From Sclerodactyla briareus (lineage: Eukaryota; Echinodermata; Holothuroidea; Dendrochirotida; Sclerodactylidae): a stretch of 64,000 nucleotides of DNA. Made by a program: the position numbers and the translations under genes. Shown in pieces: positions 49,204 to 59,959 of this stretch. The DNA is taken from NCBI GenBank assembly GCA_026419785.1, contig JAODTK010002932.1, forward strand, positions 1 through 64,000, read 5' to 3'. Under the pieces are notes generated by a model. That model searched no databases, was not told the DNA's origin, and was given only the letters and a program-made list of their open reading frames with translations. Each line of letters opens with the position of its first letter. The first letter of the stretch is position 1.

Positions 49204-50243
49204 AAGGCCTGGTCACACCTTAGCGACTAAAGGTTCATGAATGATCGCAAATGTCGGTGAATGAAGAATATTGAAAAGTGCGATGATTCACGATGATTCG
49301 CAAACCCGAGTTAGGTTCTCCACGAATGCTCTACGCACGTTGTACAAATCGGTACGAATGCTACGAAAATGCAGTGAGACAGTAGTACGAATTCACTACG
49401 AATGCAGTAAGAATATTTGAGAATGCAGTGAGAACCCTGCAAACCATGCCTCACGATATTTCAAGTAATGGATTGGTGTATGCTCATAATTTGCTGTCCG
49501 TGTACAGCCCTAGCCCCACAAAAATATTGATTAAATATTCCAGCCTCAGTCCAAAGGAGTTTAAGAACATTTGGGCAATCTGCTGGCAACCTTGGATTGT
49601 CATGTGTAGCACCATTTTACATAGATCTAGAATTATGTGCTACTCTTATCACTGTGAGCTGTAGGCTACCATGAGTCAAGCATGGTGCATGGTGCGATCG
49701 GCTAAAATGTATGGATATACAGAACGAGGAAATCGTTTGAGGTTCGCCATAGTGCATGGTGAATACGTGCACATGTTGCATTTGTGGTACATACCTACTG
49801 GATTCGCGGTGGTTCATACTGATGCGTAGCGGATTCTTGTCATGTATTGGACTGCGGTTCTTCCTGATTCATACTGAGTAGCTATTGTTTTTACCGGGGT
49901 CCGTATGGGATTCGTAGTGGTTATGGAACCGTGTACTGCATTCCTTCTGTGTTGCATGGGAAATGATTGACAGTCACCATCGCGAATTGCTACGAAACCA
50001 GTACGAACACAGTAGGCATGCTGTACGACTACGCAATCAGCGGCGAATGGGCCGTGAATGTTTCAAACAGCTCAAAACATTCGCGGCCGGCCCACAAATA
50101 GAGGAGAACCACTGCGAAGCATTGCGACTCCAACAAGACCAACACGAACCCAGTACGAATGATGGGGGATGTCCGTGATTCCTAAGTACGTACTGCATTT
50201 GGGGTCATTCACGAACCTATATCGCGAAAGTGTACCAGGGCTT
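49204..50243. mobile_element. Foldback/MITE element with inner TACGAATGC repeats
   Basis: The left end AAGGCCTGGTCACACCTTAG and the right end in reverse complement, AAGCCCTGGTACACTTTCG, are similar. The match continues inward (aggttcatgaatga against aggttcgtgaatga). The interior is full of short degenerate tacgaatgc/cagtacgaa units on the left and cgtagtggtt/gattcgt units on the right, plus an inner palindrome. About 1.04 kb, non-coding, sitting in the presumed REPS intron. No target duplication could be confirmed. Confidence 0.65.
50050..50093. other. Inner palindrome of the foldback element
   Basis: GGCCGTGAATGTTT and AAACATTCGCGGCC form a 14 bp stem with one mismatch and an 11-base spacer, about 150 bp inside the right end. 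Confidence 0.65.
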
Positions 50244-50244
50244 A

Positions 50245-50510
50245 AGCCCCAGCCACACTGTAACCATAACGATAACTATGACAGTAAAGATCACATTGTA
50301 GCATTCACTGTATCGGTAATGGAACCAGCGGCTTGCATCGGCTGGAAGCTGAATAGGCTGTCATGTCATTCAGTATGTAAACCACCATCTTCCGATTGGT
50401 CAACAGTGTTATCCATTCAAGTTCATTGGATTAGTCGTCGCTCATGGATCAATGTTCGACCGGCGCTATTGGGTTGTGTCTGAGGGATTATTGTTACAGT
50501 GTGACCTGCC
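50245..50510. mobile_element. MITE flanked by TTA/TTAA, abutting the foldback element
   Basis: The left end reads AGCCCCAGCCACACTGTAAC; the right end in reverse complement reads GGCAGGTCACACTGTAACAATAA. TTAA is present at both flanks (50242-50245 and 50511-50514), so the target duplication is TTA or TTAA. Its left flank overlaps the last bases of the preceding element. It is related to the MITE at 10226-10529 through the ttcagcttccagcc segment and the terminal repeats. Confidence 0.7.
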
Positions 50511-50524
50511 TTAAATGTCCTGTA

Positions 50525-50930
50525 TAGTCCCCTATTCTCTGACTCACACAACAACAAGTGCTGTGAGGCTTTTTCCTTATGTTTACTTGCCGGGCAGATG
50601 ATTGAACCTATTCACCGGCCCAGCTAGGATGTCAGAACTGGATACTGCACCTATTGCCAGCTGCAAATTCCTCACCAGGTATACGGAATAAGGCAATGCG
50701 TCTTTGGTAGTACCTTGATGTGGGGGGGTTTAGAGTAATCACACGCAGACATCAAATTGCCTACCCCTCGTTTGTCCCTGCTGCATCCCTTGTGCTGAAC
50801 GTCCAGCGAGAAGGCAACAGGTACCATTTTGGAAGTCTTTGGTGACACGCACCCCACGACAGGGAATCGAACCCCAGTCTTACGGGTGGAAGGGCGGGAC
50901 GCTTATACCAAACTATGCCAACTACTCAGT
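50525..50930 (-). mobile_element. tRNA-derived SINE
   Basis: On the minus strand from about 50925 a tRNA-like head carries the A-box-like TTGGCATAGTTTGGTATAAG and a near-perfect B-box, CTGGGGTTCGATTCCCTG (about 50880-50863). A non-coding body continues to about 50525. Anticodon-stem pairing is poor, so a SINE is preferred to a tRNA gene. Confidence 0.65.
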
Positions 50931-51033
50931 TATATATATACAGTATCTCTGGTAATACCTGTAAAATTGGCAGCCTATTCGTTATTATATTTTGCCTTGA
51001 GTCCAGGATTTTCCTCACATTGTGCTCCATGGC

Positions 51034-51208
51034 CAGTGTTGTAGTCGAGGCCGCTGCATCCGGGCCGAGGCCGAGGCCGCACCCTCGAGGCCGAGGCCAC
51101 ACTTTCCGAGGCCGAGGCCGCACCCTCGAGGCCGAGGCCACACTTTCCGAGGCCGAGGCCACACTTTCCGAGGCCGAGGCCACACTTTCCGAGGCCGAGG
51201 CCGGGCAA
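51034..51208 (+). repeat. GAGGCCGAGGCC minisatellite with ~21 bp unit
   Basis: About seven units of gaggccgaggcc followed by either acactttcc or gcaccctc; the two variants are interspersed. It begins with the edge CAGTGTTGTAGTCGAGG. All six frames are open and give repetitive peptides, but that is a consequence of the repeat, not evidence for a gene. Confidence 0.9.
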
Positions 51209-51209
51209 T

Positions 51210-51780
51210 AATATAACAGCATACATTTTTAATTACCAGTGTTTGAATCCATGAGTAATTCTGTTTTGTCTGCCCCATGGCTATAGCTAGTCATTATGAT
51301 TAATATATGGTGACAAGAATGTCCCGAAAATGAGGACTGAACAAGCAAAAGCTGATATGCAACCAATTTTAGTCTTGGAGTCAGTACTCAGAATGAAAAA
51401 ATATGAATGCTACTTATTACCATCACATTGAATACACTCTTCAATATGACTCTTCATGAGTGCACAGCAGACAGGTACTAGCCTTAGATGCTAAGGACAC
51501 TGCACTGCATTTTGAAAACATCAAGTATTCCATCATCTGTGGAGAGAGCAGAGTACTTGATTCTGGCTGCACCATCTGGCTCCAAAGGCTGTGGATCTCA
51601 ATCAGCAGATGACCTGCCTCCAATCAATGTGTGTACGAGACATATTTTTTTTTAATCTATGGAAGTTACATTTTAAAATCCATCTTGGCTAGGCAATACA
51701 TTCACTCAATATCATCCTAAATGTACAGTGGCTCACACCTAACAACAAAACCAAGCCATAAAGAGCCAAGAGCCTAGAGC
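51210..51780. other. No recognised feature
   Basis: Presumed intron DNA. A splice-like cag|cagatgacctgcctcca near 51605 was considered as a REPS exon and not accepted. Confidence 0.4.
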
Positions 51781-51985
51781 TTAGTGATACCTTGACTGCC
51801 CAGAGTTTGTTGACCTCAGATGACCTTTAGCCTGACCGAAAACAATAGAGATCATATACTCCATTATGGGGATCCCCCATACCAAGTATAACTTGATTCA
51901 TCCAAGGTGGAGGAGTCTAGTTATCGTGTTATCAATCGGCGTCACACACCTGACGCACACACAACACAACAGCCGCACCGCGTAT
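51780..51985 (+). repeat. Single partial unit of the 22-24 kb array family
   Basis: It carries acctcagatgaccttt, cctgaccgaaaacaatag, tactccattatgggga, ataccaagtat, catcca-ggtgg, tctagttatcgtgtt and then ggcgtcacacacctgacgcacacac. This is the same order as one unit plus the microsatellite junction of 22255-24318. Confidence 0.75.
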
Positions 51986-52093
51986 TGGTTGGCGCGGAGC
52001 AACCAAGTAAACTTTTGGCCGGTCATGTTAAAGACCCGACCCTTCAGGTGGCCGGAAAGGCACTTGCCGGGTGCATTTAACCAGCCTTGAAAT

Positions 52094-52111
52094 ATGTATA
52101 TATATATATAT
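52094..52111. repeat. TA microsatellite
   Basis: About eight TA dinucleotides with one interruption (atgtatatatatatatat). Confidence 0.85.
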
Positions 52112-52299
52112 GCCAATCCGGTTTCCGAAAAAAGAGACTGAACAAGTGCAATACCAGAAATACTGGCATGCCGTATTGCATATTTTACTGTTTATATCGC
52201 CCAGTACCCCACAACCGCATGTCGGAACAGACCATCTCAGGGTTTGCCCCCTAATAACGTTTTGAATGAGCGACTTTTCCGAATTTAATATTTTTGTCG

Positions 52300-52690
52300 T
52301 ATAGCAGGCAAGTTTCTCTATACTTTGCCACCAAGTATAGCGCCATATACCCCCAGTAAGGTAGACTTAGCCAATATTTGAGCAATCAGTTGGGCCGGGA
52401 GAGACAATGTCGTCTCATTCGATAACAACTGAGATCGGTGAGGTCCCATGAGGCTAACACGAAAGTTAGTCTTGAAACGATCGCCATGTTCCAAAACAGG
52501 CAAATCAGCGATTAAAAAAAGTAACGTAAAAAATCCAGGATGCCCGCCCTCGTGATAGTGAGGCGATTCCCATTGCTTGAACTCATCCGAGATTTTTATT
52601 CGATGAACATGTGTGCAAAGTTTCAAGTGAACCTACAATGCATTTGTATTTATCGCGCTAACTGACAATCTCCGTCGGCGGCGGCGAAGA
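52300..52690 (-). repeat. GCC-run-linked repeat family, minus-strand copy
   Basis: In reverse complement a TCGCCGCCGCCGAC run (52675-52690) is followed by gttagcgcga, ttgaaactttgcacacatgttcat, aaaatctcggatgagttc and aatgggaatc. This parallels the order at 19154-19310 and 62965-63125. Confidence 0.55.
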
Positions 52691-53286
52691 CAGAACCATA
52701 ATATCCCCATGTGGGATATGCATGAAGGAATCAAATATATTTTCGTGAGATTTCCCTCATGTACACCCTACCTACTACGCGTCTGTTATATGTAATATAA
52801 ATTTATAGTGATTAAAAAATACATTCACGATCTTCAGACCACCACATTCTTCTTATTTTATTGGTCCAGGCCTTATGCACAGTTTTATGCACTGGAGACT
52901 AGAATTTCATCTCGCAACTCCCCTATGACTCAAGGGGGAATAGTGTGAGTGAGTGTTCACATGTGTCCGCGCCGTGTAGATTCGCTGCTTTGTATACAAA
53001 GCTATACATATGCGAATGTGTGCACTTTGCAGTGCAAGTGCATCCAGTACTGTTAAGTTGTCTATGGCCAGTGAGCTCGCATAGGCAGCCGGCCCTCTAG
53101 CACTGCACTGAGTACTGGACACTGCGGGCCAAGCGCATCGCCAGTATTTTATCGGCAGCTTCTGGGTGATACCGAGTATGTTATGTTAGTTCAAATTGTC
53201 GCTAAATCAAACCCATCTGAGCTCATTTTGGTGGCATGACAAAATTTTTCCATTTGTTCTTTATTTTCATAGGCAAAAAAATCTTG

Positions 53287-53362
53287 GTCCGGGCCCCGTC
53301 CCAGCCTCCGGGCCGCAAAACTGGCCTCGAGGCCGAGGCCGGCCTCGAGCCCTCCAACACTG
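53287..53362 (-). repeat. GGCCGAGG-type simple-repeat element, inverted relative of 51034-51208
   Basis: ggcctcgaggccgaggccggcctcgagcc ends at the edge CCAACACTG (53354-53362), the reverse complement of the left edge of the 51034 minisatellite. Confidence 0.6.
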
Positions 53363-53969
53363 TCTATGGCTGAACCCCAGGGGTAAAATTGCAATTGGTA
53401 CTGTTATGTGCTTTGCCTTCCAGTGGATTGTGCCGAGTCTAGGGTTCACCACTGTACAGTACCTGAAACACTGCATGTTCATCCTGTGGAGTATTTTCTG
53501 GAGTGTAGCTGTCATTTGCTGTCCCCTCTGAGTGTTCTGTAATTCCCAGACACTCGAAGAAGACACTTCCTGACTAAGAGTCTGAGACCTGAGACAGTAC
53601 TACTCATGTGTTAGCTGCTCGGTGCTGAAAGATAATTGGCAATGGTGCATGTGTAATTTACTATTCGACTACCTGTACCACTTTTGTCATCTGGTACGGC
53701 AGCTGTCTATGGTTTGACTTCACTCCAGCTACACTAACCACTAGTTCACTGTGCCCCAAGCCTGGAGACAGCAGTCAAGAGACTACATGTAGGCCACCAC
53801 ACAAAATTTAGTTCTTGCCAAAATTCTTGTCATCCGTGGAGCTCAGAGAGGAAAAGGTTGATTACAAGACTTTGAACGAGATGAAAAATAGCTTCCCCGC
53901 CTCCAGTCCCACATTTTATATTCTTGTATGAACAAGTAATGTGTGGTAACGATTCTGTTAAAGAGAATA

Positions 53970-54060
53970 GATGTGTTAAAGCCTGCTTTGGCTCCCATTC
54001 ACTCCCCTAATCCAGTTTGGAGGAAGCACAGCAGGGGTTCCCCCACTGCCCCCACTATGA
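53970..54060 (+). CDS. REPS1: Probable downstream exon piece of the REPS-like gene
   Basis: The frame reads PIHSPNPVWRKHSRGSPTAP (53994-54053). WRKHSR preceded by a Ser-Pro-rich stretch matches the linker of vertebrate REPS1 between EH1 and EH2 in the expected order and strand, 4.8 kb after exon 2. Six identical residues in a row are unlikely by chance in this interval. The boundaries are uncertain: AG candidates lie at 53968-53969 and 53980-53981, and no strong donor is seen before the ORF stops at 54206. The intervening KDLPLPRF-type exon expected from vertebrates was not found. The call rests on one short match. Confidence 0.5.
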
Positions 54061-54313
54061 AATATACCATGGAACAGTCACACAAAACAACAGTCTGCCT
54101 CTTGGTTCTCTTCCAACAACTGAAATTGGCAAAAGGGGAAAGGAACATCCCTCTTTTTAGACCCCCTCCTCTGAAAAAAATACCCCCCCCCCCAAATATT
54201 GATTGAACATACATTGCCTCTGTTTCAGGATAAAAAAACAAAAAAAGAGAAAGTGAATCAGAAGTGAGACAATTCCTTTCACTTGATGCAAATTGTCATT
54301 CTCTGGAGAGGGA

Positions 54314-54532
54314 TCAGCGAGGGGTAGACTCCATGCAGCCATGTTGCTCCATTAGCCTTGGTCCTCTCTGATGAATCACATTAGTTATAAAGCCTGTGTC
54401 ATTAGTCTCTATGTCGTACACTAGACGTGCAACTGTATCGGTGTTAGTGTATACTGTCAATATGTAAACCCCTGGTATCTGCATCGCATTCACTCCTTCA
54501 CCTACCTGTACCTCATACTCACATAGTGCCAC
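54314..54532 (-). other. Unrecognised 72-codon ORF, possible exon or element fragment
   Basis: The peptide has balanced composition (CEYEVQVGEGVNAMQIPGVY, then LVYDIETNDTGFITNV), unlike the low-complexity ORFs around it. It lies on the strand opposite to the REPS-like gene. No family was recognised; a retroelement gag/protease fragment or an exon of an intronic gene are both possible. Confidence 0.2.
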
Positions 54533-54539
54533 TGCCCCT

Positions 54540-57500
54540 ATCTACTTGGCATTATTGTTTTGACAAGTGAACCACATTTCCAATCGGCAATCCAAATAGC
54601 CTCTGTTGCTGAGTGTGTCTAAGATGTTTTTCTCGGTGCTATGATATAATATTGCAATTTTCGTCCGTTTTTCACAGCCTCTTGGTTAAATCACTAGATT
54701 ACTCAATCACATATACCTGGCGATGACCTCTTGGGAATCGGGATCTATTTGGAGACTGCCGGTTAGCTTTTTAAATTTAGGTACAGGCATCACCAGACCA
54801 TGAATAGTTGGGCTACTTTATAGTATGAAGCAGGTTGGTTTTGATGTATCACTTTCACTTTGTACTTGGTAAGTTTTGGGTAGTTCACAGGGCAACAGAA
54901 ACTCTATTTTTGTTGTCAAGGTACATAGTTATGCATGTTAGAGGGATCAAAGGGACTGAATGAACGTTTCTGTAACCAGCAAAGTCTCCACAGAGGCACC
55001 GAGATGATTTAGAGGCAGTCTCTGTTTACCTCATATTAAGGGTCCTGCAGGGGTCTCTTGAAAACTGCCCAGACCCCTTGACCTTTGACATCAGAACAAG
55101 TAACCACAAGCATCCAAGGACCCCTTCACCGGTTACTTAACTTACCTACTGGCACCCCTGGCCCAAAAAACCTAAATTCTCTTAACACAAGTCTTGGCAA
55201 ACCAGCCCTAGCTTGGGATGGAAAAATGAGGAGGGCGATTGGGGTCGCCAACCCGACATGTGGTAAAATAAAGTGCCAGGTCTTGTAGACATAATATTGG
55301 GGGGTGATGCAGGGTTGCAAATCAGGGTAAGTATTCCCAGTTCCACAGATTCACAAACCCGTCCTGTTTTGTGGAACCATTGGGTTTGGATGGCTCTTGA
55401 ACAGAAGCCCTGTTAGGAATCAATTTTGGACCTTGTGAATGGTTTTACTGTTTGATATCTCCCTTACCTACACAGAGCCCTTTCCTCTGCACCCCTTCCC
55501 CTTCATGTACCTTCTCAATATTAATCATGATATTGAGTTCCCAAATGAAGCTGGAGAAAGAAGAAAGATCCAAAACATAATAACAGAATGGGATTGGGGT
55601 TGTGGTGTCCATAACTGGTATGTGTTGGCGTGAAATATTTTCCACATCTCTTACCTTATGCTAAAACTTGACTAAGTGACAGAACTTTGTAAACCTGCAC
55701 AAACTGGCCACCCAATCTACTAGATCCCATGCTGGACCCCTCATTCCTTCAGCCGTCATTGTTTTGTTTACCACTCAACTTTTTCAACCGTCAGTTGGAG
55801 TTGTGCTAGTCAGGCATATCATGGTAAGAGATGTGGAATACGCTAATTGAGTGAAGTGGAATATAGCCTGTTGGGAGTGTTGGTTATTGAACCTTGTAGA
55901 TCCTCACCTACCAGGTATGGTACATTCTAGGAATTATATACATAAAGGCCTGTGCTGCCAACTGCTCTGTGTGCAGTTCACAGTTCCTTATATTTGCCAT
56001 TATTGGGCCCCTCACCTCAGGATGCTAGAAATCTCCTGTAGGTGAACAAACAGTAGCGAGTAAGGCCAGGGCTATAATACTGATGAGCTAAAATTTTAAC
56101 GATTCCTGTGCAACTCTATGACTAGGCTGTCATCCACCTGATGAATGTGTCAGGGCTGCATGGGATTTCCATACACTCACGTCGAGCACTTGGTACTGTA
56201 CATTTGGTGGATTACCACTTTAATTATTGCTGACAAGGATCAAGGATGATGACAGGAAATGTTTTAGGATTGTCTATTCCCAGGTCTCTACCTGCTTCCA
56301 TAATATCTTGAAGACCCTCCCCCCCTTCCTCTTTTTTGGGCCAAGCCTAAAAGCATTCTTTTATTGATATGTTTCTTCCTCCTGTAAGCAACCTGCATGA
56401 TAAACCTATGCTATGAAAACACCAGTCAGGATAAGGTCATGAGACCCTGCTGATTTTTTAATTTCCCAGGGTATTTTTCTGGTGCCTGGGAAGAGGGGTT
56501 GCTCGCACAGTCAAATTTTTGTCATGCATGATTTTGTCATCCGATGACTGTGTTATGTGTATTAAGACTGGCTGAGGGCAGCCTTGGTTTCATTTCCTGC
56601 ACAGTTGTACATCTCTTACGCTGTATCAACTGTAGTCAACTCATTTCTGACAGGTTGTGAATGCCTGGTAAAAGTTATACTGCAATTTAACTTATATTGC
56701 CATGTTGTAACAGTGAACCACTTGATAGTGGATTTTGGAATATAAAGGGACAATGATCCTAATGAAAACTGTGTGTCACTGATTTATACTTTCTCAAAAT
56801 AATCAAAATCGGTGTTCTTGTTAACGAACGAGGCTTCTCACCCCGCCCCTTATCCCCCCCCCCCCTCTAGCCTTTCACTTGTCCATCATAACCACATACT
56901 GTAAGCTAGCATGCTGGCAATTTTGGTTGGCAGGGGCAAGTTGGCCCCCTCCCTGCGAAGGTTGTGAGGGCAAATCGGGAATTAAAAAATGGGAATGAAG
57001 GAGGGGAAGTTGGCAAAATTGGAGAAAATAGTGGAGAAGAAATACAGTTAAAGTTGGGAGTGCATAGCAAGGATGAGTGGACACAAATGGCATTGAGGGT
57101 ACTGGGGGTATGGTGAGGTACAAGAAAGTCTGCTTTCTTAACACCCTCATAGTCAGTGGTAACCTTCTTCCCTTCCACACCCCCACCCCGAGGAAAACTG
57201 GAAGATTGCAGTATGACCAAATAAGGTATAAAACGTTTACCTACCATGGGCTTGGGGAGGTGGCTATGCGGCCTGCCTCTGAGAACAAAATTTATAATCC
57301 AGTGAATACGCATACGTCCAAATGTTGCCTACAGTACTAGTAATTGTGTCAACTGCCCCGCTGGCTGCTGTATTAAATTGAAATTATTACATTGACGTAA
57401 GCAGTGTTTATACCCCTCGTCGTTAAATGCGACAGCTCCAGCCACTGATTCCTCATCCCATGTCCTCTCGAGTCGTGTTCATGCGTACCGGCATGAATGT

Positions 57501-58670
57501 GGCCTCTGGACGAATGCCATGCGCATTCACATCAAATCGCTGAAGAAAAATCAATGGACCCCATCGTCGTTGTCGAATATCTGCAGTGGAATCCAGGGGT
57601 GCACTTCTAGTATTGGGCTCCTTGTATCTAGACAGGTTCTGGTTTGTGATAAACATAATTGTATGCCTTGGTGAAAGTATTCTTGATGAGGGGAGGAAAT
57701 ATCTCGAGAGACATTGAAGGTCACCAGTGGAGAGACTAGAGAGCATTTATTAGATGGTATACTTGTATCTTCCCACGTGTGTGCATTTTTGGTGATCTTG
57801 ATACAAGCCGTGGTTGCCGTCAATGCAAATTTAATGAATTTCCCTTCCTTCCATAGAAGAGCAAATCCTTATAACATTCATTAGATAGGGGTACAGATCT
57901 GTCGTGGAAAATCACAATGAAATGGCTCCAAATTTGGCAGAGGAGCCAAGTGATGCGGAACATTCTTCTGAACATGTTTTGTGAATGATGGGGCTCTGGG
58001 ATGACTCCCTAATACTTCCTGAAAGTATGCTCCTGCATGAATAGTAACTGTGTTTTAAGAGTTGATTTTGCTTTTATTGAGCTGAGAAGGAAATGACAGA
58101 TAGGCTACTACCACTCTACTTCTTGGAACGATACCAAAGAATGGAACAAATTGGTCAAGTGCTTGAAGGGTGATGATGGATTGAGTCAAGGCCCTTGACT
58201 CGAGGGCGAAATGAAGGGCGAATTGAATCTGAATCCATTGGTCCAGACTCTTGATAAAATGTCAAACCATTGCAAAGTTATGGTACCGTATTCATTCCGC
58301 TAATTTCGCTAAGCGCCCATCTCCCGTAAGCGCCCACCCATTTTTTGCAATGCAGGTCGATTACCCATAACATGGGCTGCAAAATTGCAACATTCATTAC
58401 TCAAAACACTGTGTACGTAAACACACATTCAAAATATTGCACAATGTTGAAGCAAACATGTCTTTACTATTGTGTAAACTCGGTTTAGTGAACTGGCTTG
58501 AAAACAATGATTCAAAGGTTCTAACCAGCGTTTGAAGAGCTGGTGTCACATCGCAATATGCACCTCAATGAATGGAAGTGCATAGCAGTCAGTTTGTACA
58601 CAAAACAATGAACAGCGCATACAGGTTTTTGTCTCGCCCGAATGAAATTCAGGAAGGGGCTTAGTGGTCA
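54540..58670. other. No recognised feature
   Basis: Presumed intron or intergenic DNA. No EH2-domain exon (DPWKIT / HIWELSDFD type) was seen. The ORFs at 55085-55288 and 56875-57313 have no recognisable domain. Confidence 0.4.
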
Positions 58671-58673
58671 CTA

Positions 58674-58705
58674 TGGCGTGTGTGTGTGCGTGTGTGTGTG
58701 TGCGT
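58674..58705 (+). repeat. TG/CG microsatellite
   Basis: gtgtgtgtgtgcgtgtgtgtgtgtgcg, adjacent to a degenerate GGGGAAAC-type repeat. Confidence 0.85.
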
Positions 58706-58729
58706 TTGTGGATCCAGTAGCACGGGGGA

Positions 58730-58980
58730 ACACATGGGATCTTTTCCAAGTAACTGGGGAAACGCCGCGAACTGGGGATATCCCCGTTTGTCCCCGTTTC
58801 CATTGGAAAACGCCCCACAAAAACACGGAATGGGGGTATTCCCGGTTCGGTGTTTCCTTAAAAATGCTTAAAAATGATACTTGTAGTGGTAGGGGTACCC
58901 CTATGTAGGTCTTGCACTGATGTCCCCATTTCCATAGGTGAAAGATCATGTCCCGTTTGTGCGTCCCCGTTTGGCGCCCT
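58730..58980 (+). repeat. Degenerate ccccgtttcc / ggggaaac repeat
   Basis: Variants of gtccccgtttccattgg and its reverse complement (tggggaaacgcc, ggaaaacgcccc, gtccccatttccataggt) recur about six times in both orientations, with the palindrome GGGGATATCCCC near 58778. Confidence 0.6.
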
Positions 58981-59109
58981 ACACAGGTATGTATGTGTTT
59001 GTCAACACTTTCTCGTTAGCAGGATTTCTCCCACACAGTTAGGGCCGATTATGATGAAATATTGTATGTAGCACGGGGTTGGGTGGTACAAGATCTGATA
59101 GATTTCAGG

Positions 59110-59910
59110 CAGCAAAGTCAGTAATTAGTGGGGTAATTAGCTTATTTTATGTAATTTATTGTTCGTTAGCAAGATTACGCAAGAACCGTTGGTGCTACAG
59201 TGATTGTAGTTGGCATGTAGATGAATGACAGGTCGATGAAGATTGGATTCAGCCAAAATATGTGATAAGTGGTCTAATTGGCAGAATTCATGCTGAATTT
59301 TGCAAGGTTGTCGGATTCCACAAAATTGTTAGATGTGGTTATATCGGATCCCAGAAATTTAAAGTGAAGTGGGGTCATGGAGGTCATTTAATGTGTCTAT
59401 TGATATTTTATGCATTTTTGAAAGTTTGTTGGATTTCCCAAAATTTGGTAATGTGATCCACCTTGATCTTGATCCTTTTGAAGGTACAGCTGGAGACAGT
59501 AGAGGTCATTGTATGTGCCCTCTTAATTGCATAATATATTCCAATTTCCAAACTTGGTAAGAATCGCCAAACTCATTAGTTGGCGTTAAAATTTTCTGGA
59601 TCTGAGGTGTTTGATTGTATTATGAATTGATTGAAATTCCCTCATATAATAGCTTGGGTTAGAATAAAGCACTGGGGAAAGAGTAAACATAGCTCCTGTG
59701 CTGACAATTTATGCGGTTATATTGCTACATTGTATGTGCCTAATTTGCTAATATATTCCAATTTCAACTTGGTAAGAATTTCGCCAAACTCATTTGGTAT
59801 GGGTCCGTTAACATTTTTCTTAATCTGATGTGTGTGATGTTCAGAATGTCGACTGAAATTTCCATATAATAACTTCCGTCAGAATAAAACACTGAACAGA
59901 AGAACAAGGA
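59110..59910 (+). repeat. Degenerate tandem array, ~220 bp unit
   Basis: gtatgtgccctcttaattgc, atatattccaattt, aacttggtaagaatcgccaaactcatt, gaaattccctcatataata and agaataaagcactg (59512-59675) recur in order at 59731-59895. Two clear copies, with weaker related units upstream (ggtcatttaatgtgtct, ttggatttcccaaa). Confidence 0.7.
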
Positions 59911-59959
59911 GTAAAATTATTGTCAGCTATTTTGGGATTTTATGTGGTATATGTTAAAA

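Noticed and set aside
50915-51278. Overlapping ORFs of 64-98 codons in all six frames over the GAGGCC minisatellite
   Set aside because: Open frames arise because the ~21 bp unit is a multiple of three without stops; peptides are pure repeats with no start or splice context.
51600-51630. Possible third REPS exon (ADDLPPIN between an AG and GTGTGT)
   Set aside because: Very short, only weak likeness to the KDLPLPRF segment, and the frame stops soon after without a convincing donor.
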